A DNA stretch of 64,000 nucleotides from assembly GCA_921293015.1 (NCBI GenBank), contig OV121091.1, positions 15,906,701-15,970,700 on the forward strand. Reading direction: 5' to 3'. This document shows, in pieces, positions 1-13,674 of this stretch. The notes under the pieces are model-generated. The model saw only the letters and a program-made list of their open reading frames with translations, did not search any database and had not been told where the DNA came from. The translations under genes and the position numbers were made by a program. Within the stretch, counting starts at the first letter, position 1; every line of letters starts with the position of its first letter. The DNA is from Phorcus lineatus. Its lineage: Eukaryota > Mollusca > Gastropoda > Trochida > Trochidae.

Positions 1-1850
1 TACGCTTAAGACATATCATTGTGACAAACCTGATTTATGGCAAAATTGAGTCATATGTTGCTCTACTTTTAAGTAAGATCAGAAACATAAATGGGATTTG
101 ACAAGTAAAATTCTATGATCATTACTGATCATTTGATTTTGATATTTGTTGATTTGCCTGATTGATGCTATCTCATTAAGATGGTCATTAGCTTGTCCTG
201 GTGCGTCAAGATATAGGTATTAGCGATGCTACTGTGATTACCTAGTCTATGCTGTCTATTTGTTTATTCACGAGTCGTTGACTCTCCTAATGAGTTGTTA
301 ACTCCTGTTGAGTTGTCTACGGGTAGCCAGTTGTACCCAGTAATCGTCTTGTTTAGACTGCAAATAAATCACTTTATTCACTCATTGCTTCTCTCTTACT
401 TTTATTGGCGTGATTTTTATATTGTTTTATCTTTCTAAACGGGTCTCGTCTGAGTTTAGATTTCGTTACACCGTGACAATATTTCCAGCTGGTACAACAG
501 AACAAGAGCAAGTTTATGTGTCCACCTTAAAATTAACTGAGTTCATTGGTTGCAATACTTTCCAGTAAATGTCAACGCCGGTTACACTTATCCTTAGGAA
601 TGTTAATGTGTGGCATACTATTTTCCCAACCTGTTGATAGAGACAGCCAAGACAAACATGATGCCATGTTCATTGTTTATCTTGGTTCTTCATTTACCAA
701 CAGAGGTAGCTAAAACTCTATATCTCAACGTACAACTCTCCCTTATGGTTTGGAGTCATTGTCCAGAAATAGAAGAGTGTGCCTCTAGAAACAGCCAATA
801 TGAAAAGACAGGATAAATCAACAATCCGAAAAGGTTCCTCTATACAATTATTCATTGAGCAACTTCAGATTCTCGTCTGGATTTCTGTTTCTGATATTTA
901 TTTTCATTCTTACAAGCAGACAAGAAGTGGATAGACAGGAAAGACACAACTAGATATGATGATTGTTCTTTATACAAAGATGAATTGATCAAGGGCATCT
1001 GGTTTTGAGTAAAAATATTGAGTATTTGGGTATTACAAGCCTGTAGTTGTGATCTTGAAACGCAAGGAAACAATGCTTTATGAGCACAGAGATGAATTGT
1101 GCATGGCAGAAACTGACTACTGATTTATTTGCATGTTTAGACATAGCGCATAGTAACGGAAAAAGTCATTCATATGCTAGGTTTGGCAACCATAAACAAC
1201 CACGAACAATGTTCATTTCAGGGAATTAAGCCTTAAGAAACAACAGCCCTGTTTACTTTACATCATGAAGAAAGGACATTTAATATGCGTTTCCCATTAT
1301 TGATAATGAGCAGGATATAAACTGTACCCATATATTCTCGTTTTAAAATGAGCAGGTAAGAGTTTGGGGACATCATTTCAAGAAGCCATAAAGAAGCAAA
1401 GAGATGGGGAAACGAATAACGTTATTTTATATTTCTAACAAATTGATACATATAAAGCACGGAAAATTAATTGTATTGTTTCTGTAAATGTTGGCTTTCC
1501 TAATTATTCGATACAAAAGGAAACCATTTAGTTCACGATATAACCTTGTTTCTGAATAAGTGATTACAACAGGATAACTTCTTACAAGGATTTCGTTAAA
1601 GTAACTGTTAATTAAGTATTGTCTTATATTACATATTTAAAAAGTAACCTTTCTCATTGTTTCAGTGTGAATGTTTTGCCAGTACACGATACTGGAAGAA
1701 AGCAAGCTTATTAAACTCATGAACCCTTGATGAATATTCTATAGCCCGTTAGTATATCTAGAGGGAGACGACGTGATGTCGAATGCACATCAATTGGTCA
1801 TCTCAAATAAACCATTTTGCTGAGGTACGGTTTGATATAGTGTAATATAG
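1..1850. other. AT-rich stretch, nothing recognised
   Basis: Only short reading frames of under 75 codons occur here, none resembling a known family, and I see no repeat shared with the rest of the window. Likely intergenic or intronic DNA. Confidence 0.5.
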
Positions 1851-2230
1851 TCGTCGGCCCGTCCGCCTGTCCGTCCGTTCGCCATCCGTCTTTAATCATT
1901 TCTTTTCCGGAGCAGAAGTAGGAAACCTTTCGTCAGATCATTCTGAAACGTTTCATGAATATTGCCTACCTACTGGATTGGTGCATTCTGATATTTTCAG
2001 AATTGTGAATTTTGTTTTTCGCTCCCATGTAAATGTGTTACATTTGAACTCGCCATATTTTTATGAAAATGTGCATTTTTTCACCAACCTATTCAAGTTT
2101 TGCCTATCGACAATTTTAGATTATGGGAAACATTGTGTCAGTCTCCTAAAGTAGAAATTGGACTCACTACAGGAATAACTTCATTTAGGGAGTAGAACTA
2201 AAAAGCTGCTTATCATATTATACTGTATGG
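1851..2230. repeat. GTCC-rich dispersed-repeat-like segment
   Basis: Begins with a GC-richer run of imperfect GTCC units (about 1854-1890) in otherwise AT-rich DNA, then about 340 bp with a uniform texture ('ccggagcagaag...', 'gggaaacattgtg'). A GTCCGTCC leader of this type is, from memory, common at one edge of mollusc dispersed repeats. No second copy is visible in the window, so the call rests on style only. Confidence 0.35.
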
Positions 2231-4690
2231 TTTTATAAGAAATTTGTATTTTATGATTTCAAAGATATATGTTATAAATAATTGGGAACTGGTGGGATAT
2301 GCAAACTTCTAAGGACTCTTCAAGGTTGATTTATTTCACTGTTCGTCAAAGGCACATCCTGTATATTCATGAATCGTAATCTGTTTCATACTATTATCAT
2401 ATACATATTCATAGGTTATACGTCAATTGGAGTTTTTATATTTTTACGATAATATGTATTGACTTTATAACATTATCATAAGTTGTTTTTAATGACATAG
2501 TTTCACATCCGAGGCCATTGCCCTAAATTTGCAAAACGAAACAACATGCAAGAAACCATGGCTAAATCAATCATTTCAATAGGAAATATAATACAATATA
2601 AAGCTATGTTCATGTGTGTTTTTCATTATAGCTGACCAGAACTTTCCAGGAAGTTTCCTTTTCATATTTCGTAATATTTTATGTTTGTGAGTCATAACAA
2701 CAACGCACCATGAGATTTAATCCAGCAATGATCCTTTAATTACAACTTCATATTATTTCGTGTAAAAAGCATGAAATGATCATGTAAGTATGTGGTCTTA
2801 TGATTGCTTTTTTCGTTCACGATATCACGGAGGTAATTTCCTGCTCACCATATTACTTATTTCAATACCTGTTCAGGGGTTCACTCATTGATTTCCGTTG
2901 AGGACTTTTGACTGAATAGAAGAGGATTCTATGCGATAACCGACATTTGGTGTAAATATATCACCATCAAGCAATTGATGTTCTTCTTGGTCATTCCCCT
3001 TTTAGATCACAAATTTCTGTATTTTTTCTGATAGACGTTATCTCTACATAAGGAACTCAGGGGATTTACATCCACCGGTATCTGCCATAGACATTTCAAA
3101 ACAGGGTATTTAGATGAATTGAAAACTAAATTGAATGATGCTTTCTATTAAAGACCTCATACTTTAACGTAGCAAGTTGTTAGTGCACTGGTTGCATACA
3201 CATGAGATATACGCTACTTGAATAGTGAACAAATCTTAACATAGAGTTTTTCACACTATATGGAGCAAGTCATAAATTCGGAGGAGTCAGTTTGATTCGT
3301 CAGAAAGTGATTGACTGACCTCGGCAATGTTAAAACTAAATAAAATTTATATAAATGTTATAATATAGTTGATACCCTTGAGGGAAAAATTGGCTTTTAA
3401 TGCAGTGCAAGACATGATAAGAACTAAATTTCTCATCTGAAAAGACGTTTTTGGTTCACATCGCTATTATGCTATAATGTGAAATTGATATACATTCCCA
3501 TTCTTTCTGGTCACCTAGTTTCCAATAATTGCATTTTTTCAAATGAACACCTATTAAGATGTTTTCATTGGAAGAAGGGAAGGAATACCTAGATTGAAGA
3601 GGATCGACACTTTTTATTAAAATGTCTTAATTTTAAGGAAATAAGAATGTATTTCCAAAGCTGCCTGGTCATGTACATATAAGTTACTTGCAATATTGTT
3701 TAAAAAATAAGTTTCGTGTCAAAATCCTCCTAGTTGGGTTTCATTTGGTGCACTTACTCAGCAATCTATGATTTTATCCCCGAATTAAACTTCTTAGTTA
3801 CATTGTAAACTTTTCACTGATCTCAGAAACCACTTGTATAATTTTCTATATATACCATGGAAATGGGTATTTTACTAAAATAAATGAATAAAGAATGAAT
3901 ATGGTTTTCCTATTGATATCCCTTAGTTATAACCAATATCCGTATACTCGTGTCATGCATGCATTATGGTAACATGTCAATTTAAGCACGCGTTTTGAGG
4001 AAGTATATTGCCTTTTGATAGTATATCTGTTGTTTGACATATGCGACAAGTACTGGTGCACTGAAGTCTCAAATTTTTAAAAATAATAATTTAGGTAAAG
4101 GAATCGTTTATCAGAGTTAAATGTTATTTGATAATGACATTAGAAACAAATATTTCGGACAATAAGTCCTATGAAAAAAAAAATAAAAACACCCTAACAT
4201 AGCACCCAATGAGGAAGGTAATTGGTTACATGCTACACTAAACCCAGTTTATATAGATATTTCTTAAAAAGTCCTCGGCACACCGAGTCCAGAATGAAAC
4301 TGCTGAGATATGTGGAAAGAAATCAATGAGAAAAATCCAACAAGTTATTAGAAATACGCTAGGAAAAATCGGTGACCCGTGGTGAGACTATTGTCATGAT
4401 AAGACAACATATTAGTTGTCCATTCCAAGGGAGTTTGTTGATATGTATCATGTTGTGAGCTTTGAATCAGTCATTTGTATAACATTTCCATAATTGTTTT
4501 AGGAAACAAACTTATTTATCTATGGGTCTAAAAGGTCTAGTTTTTTTATTTCTTCGTAGAAATAAACATTTTATAAAACAAGACAGGTTCTAAAAACATT
4601 CAATTTTCAGTGCATAAAAGTGAAACATTATTATCATACTTATAGGAGAAAAGCACAATCTTTTGAAATAGCCTTCAAATAGAGAAATTG
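2231..4690. other. AT-rich stretch, nothing recognised
   Basis: No reading frame over 60 codons, no inverted repeat with arms over 20 bp and no copy of the window's repeat families noticed. A poly-A run lies near 4175. Confidence 0.45.
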
Positions 4691-4699
4691 CAACAACTC

Positions 4700-4930
4700 G
4701 GGGGCGTCAGCTATATTGGTAGAGTATCTGCTTATCCTGAAACACCGGGGTTCGAATTCCGTTGCCTCATGCACAAAGATGAAAAAACGAGAGTTGTCGC
4801 TCCTTGCCTGACACACCTTTTTTTTTTAAAAAGTGGTAGAACAACGCATCAACTGGCGCTGCACTTTGGTTACCGGAAGCTGAACACACATACTAAAATT
4901 GCGGGACTAGGACAACTAGGACAATAAAGA
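4700..4930 (+). repeat. tRNA-derived SINE-like head
   Basis: A degenerate tRNA-like unit spans about 4700-4769. It has an A-box-like segment (cagctatattggtagagt) and a clear B box (ggggttcgaattcc, 4747-4760) about 35 bp later, the spacing of an internal RNA polymerase III promoter. The acceptor ends pair only partly (GGGGGCG against TTGCCTC), so it is a SINE head and not a working tRNA gene. The following 160 bp, with a T-run then A-run at about 4821-4842, would be its body, perhaps continuing into the repeat at 4945-5285. Confidence 0.55.
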
Positions 4931-4944
4931 GTGATTATGGAGTT

Positions 4945-5285
4945 TAAAGTGGCCGTAGCACGCTATTTGAAAGATTTAAACAAATTTCCCCCAATTAACA
5001 TTAGTTTTTGCCAAATGTATCATCTTCAAAACAAGGGAGTCAAAACATCACGTTACTCAACTGGAACATCCATAGTCGTAGAGGAAATAATCAAGTATGA
5101 CCAAAACCAACTTGCGGTCATTTTTGTGTGAGCACCTTTCAATCATTGAAGAGACAGAATTGTATTCGAAAACTTTAACCGGTCAAGGTACGTACATGTA
5201 CGCTTTAAAATTGCCCCTTTTGATGAAAAAAACATTGTCTTGCAAATGGAAACATTTATTTTCGTTTTCGTGTGGTCACTTGATG
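4945..5285. repeat. Dispersed repeat copy 1 (pair with 14.8-15.0 kb)
   Basis: Shares ordered blocks with 14784-15002: 'tagcacg' near the start, 'tagtcgtagaggaaat(a/g)atcaagt' (5074-5100 against about 14881-14907), then 'aaaaac(a/g)ttgtcttgcaa' followed by 'gaaacatt(t/a)' and 'ttttcgttt'. Copy 1 carries extra sequence between the blocks. Lying just downstream of the tRNA-like head, it may be the body and tail of the same SINE family. Confidence 0.6.
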
Positions 5286-5289
5286 ATAA

Positions 5290-6350
5290 TAAAATTTGTG
5301 CTTATGTCCCGTTAAGATCATCATCATCATGATTATCATTAAGCTGTAAGATTAATGTAAATAAAAAAAGTCTTTCCAACAGCTTTTGCTGACAATAATT
5401 CAAATCAGTGAAAAGTTGATATTTTTCTCAAATATTTATGACGCAGTGTGCATAAAGAGGGGAAGTTACCCCTCCGATAAATTATTGCATCTAACGTTAC
5501 TACACTTCATCTGACTCGCCTGAATCATAATTTAGACCCGAAAACCCATCAGAACAGGTCAAACGCCTGTTAAAAAGAAACCATATTGTTGGAGAAACTA
5601 TGTCAGATAATCAAAAAAGCTATATAAAGGTCAGCCAAGTTACCCTTTAATGATAGTTCGAAAGCATTGTCTCCAAGTAGTCAACCTAATTATACTATGG
5701 ATCATGTGTTTTACAACCAGGAAACCGTCATTTGTCTGATTAAATGGCTTCCATTACGTGTGAACCTTCTCTGATATATAGTAAGAGCTTTATATAAAAG
5801 ATCTATTGGCAATCCAGTCTCTATCGAAAAGTCAGAGAAACCTCGTAGAGTTTTGATGACACAAACCTGTAACATTTCTATCCTGATCAATTACTCACGT
5901 CACGACATTGATCCCAACCGTTATTAATTGACATTATGTTAGAACTACATCACCTATATTCCAAAAACTCATCATAAATAAAATATTTCAAACAGTCTCA
6001 CTTTGATATTTGAACCCTGCATATATTAAAATCTCAATATAGCCGTCTGTTGTAATTAATGTGATTGAACGTTTCATGTCAGGGTGACAGTGACTTTTGT
6101 GACACATCATGCCATTTGGAGATATATTCAGCTCTTTGGTTTCATGATTGAAAGCATAATACATTTGTACAGTGTCACATTTTGAGGGGAGGAGGAGGAG
6201 GAGGTTTCATGTCTCTAAATAGATATTTATTGATAGCATGAACTTCTGCTTGTCAACAAGTAAAGGCTTAAATAATACTTATGTGATAACGGACTGATAT
6301 AATTGATAATTTTGGCCAACTTTGGTTAAAAAGTCGAGTTGATTTATTAA
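5290..6350. other. AT-rich stretch with two short simple repeats
   Basis: An ATC run lies at about 5308-5336 and a GGA run at about 6183-6203. Nothing else recognised. Confidence 0.5.
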
Positions 6351-6360
6351 AACTATCTAA

Positions 6361-6719
6361 TTACTCGCCCGTGTAAGATACTGCAGTGTAATATTTATAC
6401 GACGATATTACACTAGTGTAATACCGCTGCAGGTATGACGTCATAATATTGTGTGGATGTGACGTCACAATGTTGGCACCGCCGTCACAATGGCGGCCAA
6501 GTCGCAAATTTGTTTCGTTCAGTACACTTTCGGCAATCATTCTTGATTACTGAGGTCAAGTAATAAACAGAATACTAAACTTCCTTCAACTTAATACTAT
6601 TTTTATAAAAATCGTTAATGATTTGGTATCAAACTCGCTTTCGTTCGTTCTATACTGAATCATTAACTCGTTTAATAAAAAATAGTATTAAATGGAAGGT
6701 CGTTCAGTATCCTCTATAT
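6361..6719 (+). mobile_element. Hairpin-bearing CRE-rich element, copy 1
   Basis: About 360 bp repeated at 43039-43386 with roughly 80-85% identity by eye. It has an inverted repeat (GTGTAATAT/ATATTACAC), two TGACGTCA-type palindromes about 25 bp apart (cAMP-response-element consensus), and in its right half a long imperfect hairpin: arms about 6578-6635 (ttaatactattttt...cgttaatga) and 6655-6705 (tcattaactcg...aaaaatagtattaa). ACTATCTAA occurs directly on both sides (6352-6360 and 6720-6728), a likely 9-bp target duplication. No coding capacity. Class uncertain: foldback or MULE-like MITE. Confidence 0.75.
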
Positions 6720-6729
6720 ACTATCTAAT

Positions 6730-9700
6730 AAGGGTAATAAGAATATCGTTACTGATCTGTGTCAACAATAAAAAAAAGATTTGAAAAAGTTATAGTCGTA
6801 TTAATTATGTGAATATTGAATGGCATTAAAAAGCGAAATACCAAGTTCAGTTCTAGTTTTCTCATATTCGGTACGTAATCAGTAAAAAGAAATCTAATTT
6901 TCAACTGCTTTTTCGTAGTCTCGTTTGTTTTTACCATGCTAATAAATAAATATAAACCTATAAGTTTGACCCTTATAATAAATTAGTTAAATGTGGGTGT
7001 TTTATTCATGTAGAACATAGACGCTGCCGTAAATAAATGATAAATGTTCTCTATTTAGTCATAACTTTCTTGAGCTTGAGCTTGGAAATACGTTGAATAA
7101 ATATCAAATTATCTATCTTATTCAACAGTCCGTTGTCGTACCTGCATAAGAAATATCCAGATTTTCTTTCAAAGACTACCTCACATGCAGTTTAGTTTAG
7201 TTTTTAGTTTGATTATGCATAGTTTAGCTACTTCCTGTGGTGAGAAGTAGAAGTTTCAAACTCTTATGCTATTGTCACAGGTAAAGGCCCTTCACAAATC
7301 CATACTGCCATCCTGATATCATTGAGAACATTCTTCGACTTTACCCCATGCCCATGAGACATCCACATAACAATGCCCGTCCCAAAATGGCAAGAATTTC
7401 CTATGAAATCAATTTCGCTTAAATATGACTCATATATATCATTTTGAAGATATTTCATGTTTGATTGAAATATTGAAAACATAAATTTCAAAATTCATAT
7501 TAATATTATATCATTTTCAGCATTTGATTTTAACAATTGTGAGATGGCAATCTTTAAATAGTAGTAATGAAAGTTTGGTGACGTCTCTTTTATAATTGAT
7601 GAAGTATGAGTGGATAAAACGTGAATGAAAATACTTTCAGATGAAATAACATAAAAATCAACATGAAACTAGCCCTTATTTAACAACAGCATTGCCAGTG
7701 AAATACTGTCATTATGACGTTTGTCAACCTTCTGGATGGGAATTAAAGCATGCAAGTCAATCTCTCAACAGTTGCCCGAGATATATGGAGGGTAAAACAT
7801 AAAGTCTTAGATATGACATGAGCAGCATGCAACGTTTCCAAACGTTATAATATCATTATTTCACTGGAAATGCCCTTGTTGCATAAGGGTAAGTTTCATG
7901 TTGATTTTTTTGTTATTTCATCAGTATTTTCATTCATCTTTATTTATTAATGAAGGAGTTGTCCGTGACAAGTTTAAGCAACGTCTATACACTTGTAATG
8001 GGAAAGTTGTCAATGACAAACTTGTCTCATGTCAATTGCAATATCAATGGATCCTTAAAGAGCAATTTTGCACGATTTGCCATGTGTGGTCGTTTAAAAA
8101 ATATATTAAATGTGATATTTGTTTCTGATAATGAATCAAATTAATTGCGTTATCATGATTTGAAATAAAGGCTCTGAAGTTAATAGAAGATATAATGTTG
8201 CTTTTATTAATCGAAGAGTCTGATTTTGTAGTAATCGCTGTAATATAAAAAGGTATATCAAATCTATTTTAATGTTACAGAGAAAGTACAAAATGATTGA
8301 GTTTTACAAGTATGATTTTAAATCATTTTAAGTGTGAACAAAATGGAAAATACTGAACCTAATACTATGACATGAATATGATTTCTCTAAGAGGCAGAGG
8401 AACATCTTTCCAAAAATCCTTACGAGATAATATAAAGGTTTTTTTTCGTAAAGAATGCTACTCTTTTTTATAACTTATCCTAACCTATGTGTTCTTGCTA
8501 TCCCTTTGCGTTTATTGAAGGTACGTACTGCGGTTCAAACAAGTACGGAACGATTGGAATCTTGTTAATTGAATTTGATCATTTACAATTTAGACGGTAT
8601 TTTTCCCGAAATTTAAAGTGATGAACAGATGCTCTTGCAAATTTCACGTGACTCCCAATTGCCAAACACTTGAATTAATATGTAGATAGATAAAAACATG
8701 AACAAACAAACGCAAATGAAAATGAACAACATGCTTACTTACAAATAAGAAAATGTACTTCATAAACACGAAAAACGTTACATCTAGACATAATCATGTA
8801 GACAGGTTGAAAAATGTATGCAGAGTGCAATATTCGTTCTCAATTTCACTTTGTACATTTACCGAAATAACCTTGTTCCCTTGTTCTCCCTTGTTCTTTG
8901 CTCATCAGACACGAGAATGTCCCGTTCTTCATACAAGGTTCAGTGCCCTCTTTTTCAGGTAAATAGCTATTTGATTTCGTTTGCACTTGTTTCTCGTCGG
9001 ACACAGAAGGGAGGAAGTACCTGTTCCTATTAATCTTTCTTATCTTTTTTAAATTCTGCCAAAAGTTCATTAAAAGCACCGTGGCTTATTTCTAAGATGT
9101 TTAATTCTTTAAGTTGTCCCCTTCAAGTGTTAGTTATGTATGTTCTTCTGAGGATAAACATCACATGACAAAACCCGCGTATCAGAAGTCGTAGAATTAA
9201 GTATTGCGTATAATGCGAAAACTGCATGCGGCAATTTCAGTGTAGACACCTTCAGGTCTAAGGTGAATTGTTTGGGGATTTTTTTTGTAACAACTGTTTC
9301 TCTTCTCATTAAATCTTTCAACTTTCCTAAGAAACCGTGCTACAGTGCCTCTAAGCAACCAATTTGATTGGAAAAGTTTCTAACGAAGTCTTTGTTACTT
9401 AATGATAAATATTGTCTATCTTGCTCGGATGTGATATTGAAGATGAAAGTGACAATTTCGTTAAGATTATTGATATCTGCCTTCTTTCGTGCTTTGATGG
9501 TAACGTTAAAACGGATTCAGAGAGTTTATCTTGTTAAGATAGACCATTGAGAAGTGGTTGCATAGCCTTAGGAATGTTTACTCTACCTACATTTATGCAA
9601 GTGTTGTTTGTAGCTGGTGCACAAAGTCAAGGTTATCGTTTAAAGGTAGAGCCATTTTCAGCTATTTTCTCTGGGAATATGATCACTTTCGACAGATGAC

Positions 9701-10110
9701 TATCCCATACCTGGATAAATAATATTCGTGACAATAATGTAAAGTAATGTAATAATGCTATCGATAAACTAGAAATGACGTAGGAATGGAAGTTGTCAGG
9801 AAATCTCAGAATAATAACTAAAATAAAGAACCACCAAAATATTATCTGTAAACAATGTAGACGTCGTTAATGACAATAATGAAAAGATATTTCTTTGTAA
9901 AATGATCAGATAATTTGCTTTTCTAAAGGAAGACAATATTTACTGAATAACAACTTCTTTAATGTGAAATTCGCGACGCTTCGGAATTGGCGTTGCTTAA
10001 AGTGAGATGTAGGTTATGTGAAATGGGGTACATATTTACCACTGCAATACATTATGTTGTTGAATGAGATTTCTGCGTTTCATCTATGCAATAACAGTGA
10101 AACAGTTTTC
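6730..10110. other. AT-rich stretch, nothing recognised
   Basis: Several frames of 60-77 codons occur, some overlapping on opposite strands near 8.75-9.1 kb. None carries a motif I know, and composition is like the surrounding DNA. Confidence 0.45.
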
Positions 10111-10111
10111 A

Positions 10112-10182
10112 AATTACCAATGTACAATGGAAAAATTAATTAGTCATTAATTGTTTTTCCTTACCAAGGAACATTGGCAATT
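10112..10182. other. Imperfect inverted repeat / hairpin
   Basis: Arms are 'aattaccaatgt...tggaaaaattaat' (10112-10140) and 'attaattgtttttcc...acattggcaatt' (10146-10182) around a 5-nt loop, with a few bulges. It could be a transcribed hairpin or a tiny inverted-repeat element; no second copy was found here. Confidence 0.5.
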
Positions 10183-10189
10183 GATATTG

Positions 10190-11225
10190 TTTACCACCGT
10201 TCGGACAATAATTCAGTTAAAAATAAAAACATCGATTTTTTCACGTATCCCCTAAAACATTGAAGTAAAGCGTCAATCCCTGAAACAAGGCGTCAATTCC
10301 AAGACCATTGTACTACAAAGTAATGTAACCTACTAACCCGACATAACGTTAATTTGCTCTTAACTAGATACTGAAAAAAGATAATCTAGTGGCTCGATTG
10401 TTTTACCTGTCTGGGCACACTAATATGTCTTGTATAGTATCGTATTATCAAATATTAGCTAACTGAAAGCTAAAGATAATGAAACTTTGATTAAACTCTA
10501 AATAAGGTAACTTAAATTGAAGTCAACATTGCTTAAATCGATTTATTTATTTTACCAAAACTCAATCAAATGTCTTAATTTGGCTAACAGTGATTTCATT
10601 CAGGTTCAATTGACCCACCTGTTTTTTCCGAAAAAGTCAAATAGTCCTCCTCAATCTGTTTCGAAGGCATATTATCATCATAAATTGTGTGCAAGGTTTT
10701 GACTATACCGGGGGAAAGCATTCCTTCATTATAAGTGCCTTTCGATATTTCTTAAAAAAACATTGAGGAAACCATTAACGATATAACCAACTTACCTACT
10801 TACTAGACATTTAAAAACTAAAAACATGTGATTCTGTTTCAGTTCCTTTGGGTGTTTTAAAACACAGATATAAAAAAACTATTCAAGTCCATTCAGAAAG
10901 GTTCGAAATATTGAAATACCTTGTATCAAGCAATATGTTGTTGTCCTTATAGAAAGACATCTTACGCTATTGTTTTCACGATAACACCTGTGTAGGTCCC
11001 ATCTACCATCGGTCATGCATCATCCACGATTTACTCTCTTTTCCTAAACAACATCACTTTGTTTTGAGATTTCATCAACACGAATTTTTCCTTTCTCGAA
11101 ATCAGTGAACTATCACGTTTGCTATTAAACAACCTTTCATATATAATCATGACCACTCAAAGTCGTTTCCTTATTGAAACTCAAATGTCATATGTCACAC
11201 ATTTCTTCTTTTCTTTTATGATTGT
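10190..11225. other. AT-rich stretch, nothing recognised
   Basis: No recognisable repeat, motif or coding frame. Confidence 0.45.
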
Positions 11226-11230
11226 ATACA

Positions 11231-11262
11231 GTAGGACCAAAAGTATCCGCACAATTTAGTTA
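11231..11262. repeat. Possible orphan Tc1/mariner end
   Basis: The string 'cagtaggaccaaaagtat' resembles the outer end of Tc1-type inverted repeats, which often read CAGT...CCAAAAGTAT. The matching inverted end was not found and no transposase follows, so this is at most a solo end. Confidence 0.3.
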
Positions 11263-11641
11263 CAACTGAAAATCGACCAAAAAGCTGATAATACGTTAAT
11301 GTTAATGTAGAAATATCATGTGTTTGGACGAGTACTCCGTTATGACGGGCCCGGTAACCGGTGTTTTCATTTCAAATTAGAAAAAAAACTAATATCAATT
11401 GTTTTTCTAAATTACTACTTTACTCTGTTAGTTTTCTGTGTAGGTCAATGCATATGTGCTGTCTATTTAAGCAATAAACGAATACACACATTGAAATGTT
11501 ACAATATGTTTGGTTAATCCATATTTTGATCACATTCATCATACCCCTTTGGTATACATGCCATATGATAGTGAACAAATGTAACATTGTAATATTTGGG
11601 ATCACAACATATAAAATAGTAAACATTCTGGTACTTTTTGC

Positions 11642-11726
11642 GCGTTTCGAACCCACACCCTAAAAGTCGACCAGAATGCACTGACCGTACCAGCAGATTA
11701 CCAATTCTCCTATCTCGCCTTGTCAA
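11642..11726 (-). repeat. tRNA-like SINE head
   Basis: Read on the minus strand, an A-box-like segment (gataggagaattggtaat) is followed by a B box (gtgggttcgaaac), with about 45 nt between them, longer than in an ordinary tRNA. Acceptor pairing is poor, so it looks like a decayed tRNA-derived repeat; the body would run toward lower coordinates. Confidence 0.4.
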
Positions 11727-11729
11727 TAA

Positions 11730-13665
11730 GTGGTCTATAATTGTGGTCTATAATTAGTTGCTATTGTGGGATCCCTTATTTTGATATAGACATTACATTT
11801 GCAGTTTTCCACTCAGAGGGGTAGCCACATGATTGAAGCCACACATTGACCAATAAACAAAGTAAATCACTTACAAAAAAATCCAACATTTTCAAAATGG
11901 AATGACTTATTCTGTCAAGGCCAGAAACTTTTTTAACATGTAAACATTTTAAGATATCTTCAATTTCACCCTTGGTTCCAGGAAGAGTGTTACATTTAAT
12001 GTTAGTTCTTTTTTAAGATTGGCAGACATGGATAGAGACAATCGATGCTTATGATTGATGAATTATATTCATACATTTTGTAAGCCTGCTCACGAACAAA
12101 GAAACAGGTTGGATTAATTTGATCATTTAGATTTAAGAGGAGGTTTGAAGTAACTCGAGCCAGATTGCTTCACTAAGTAGGAACCTCTACTAATAACATA
12201 CGAATCGAGAATTACATTTCTGCACATTCCTTCACATAAGTAACTCTATGTATTTGCTTTTTAATTTTATGATATCAGATTCATTCCCTACAATCGTTCT
12301 CTTCTTCTGCACTCTTAAATTTTAGTTTATGGTTAAATCTTATTGTGACGTTCCTTGTATGAATACATTATTTTATAAATGCAATCTGTCCAAAAATTAT
12401 TTTGCAAGCTTAAATTACATCTACGCAACAGCAAAGCCCAATTTATTATTTTTATTTCATTCATCAATTCATAATCTCCCTGGCTATAACATGATTTCTC
12501 CCTGACAACAGATACTGATTGATTCTATTAGTTTCCTGTCTATGCTCAACAATTATTATCGATTTAGGTGGTATATAAATACATACATCGAAGTACTTTA
12601 CGTGTATAAATTACTGTAGTCTAAATCTTTCATATAAACTTATCAAATTCATATTTGTCTCAATATCCTATTTGGTATATTTCGTCATGCTGTGTTTTTT
12701 TATTGACCATTATATCCAATATATCGTTACCAAACGATTCGTTATCGTTTTGATAGCTAATTCATCAAATTAACACTGCTTTAATTCGTTGACATTCGAT
12801 GTCAACATATAAATTTCTCAGTGTTAATTTTTTCATATTTGCATATATACAAAAATCAATTTTATCTAGTAAAGATTGATTCAAGGCGAGTTCCTGTATT
12901 TGTCGTCTCTGACATTACTAAAACCATTGTTTGTTACGTCTCTGTCGCAGTTGATATCCTTTTATTTCCATTAGATACAAATTTATTATATTAACGAAAG
13001 ATATTATTGCATTTTTACGTGTGTTCTATGACTCGTTTACGCTCGGGTGGGACAAATAACATATTCGTTTGTGAAAAGTTATATGACCTACTTCTTCGTG
13101 AATAAATCATCTTAATGTGTATGTCTAAATATATCAAATGATTGTGTAACACTCAGTCAATTGACAAAATGAAAATGAAGGCAATTTTTACGCCACTATC
13201 TGTAATAATATCTATCTTGAATTACTATTTGGAATTCTTCAGATGCTATCCGTAAAAAATGACTTGACCACAAAGATATGCAGATAATACTTTGTATACT
13301 CACCTAAATAATTTAAGAATCACTCTGATGTGTAATATCTATGCATGCCGGGCCGTTCGTTACTATTTTGTCAGATATATAAGAACACTTATGACAACTG
13401 ATTGTATAGGATCACTTGTCTTACATTTGTCATCTCATGCTTACAATTAAATTTGAATCTGTGCTTAAACATCGCCTGTTCGAAGGTTCTAAATCGATTG
13501 CATAGTCTTCATTCTTCAGATCAATACAAAACTTGTATAAATAACAATCATGGTTACCTGCAATATTTATCATTGATAATTTATGATGTTTCATTGACTA
13601 AGAAGTACCCATCAATATTTCACCAACTGTCATTAATGTAACGGAACATACTTTTCTTCACTCTT
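11730..13665. other. AT-rich stretch, nothing recognised
   Basis: No motif, long inverted repeat or supported coding frame. Confidence 0.45.
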
Positions 13666-13674
13666 GTATACCTT

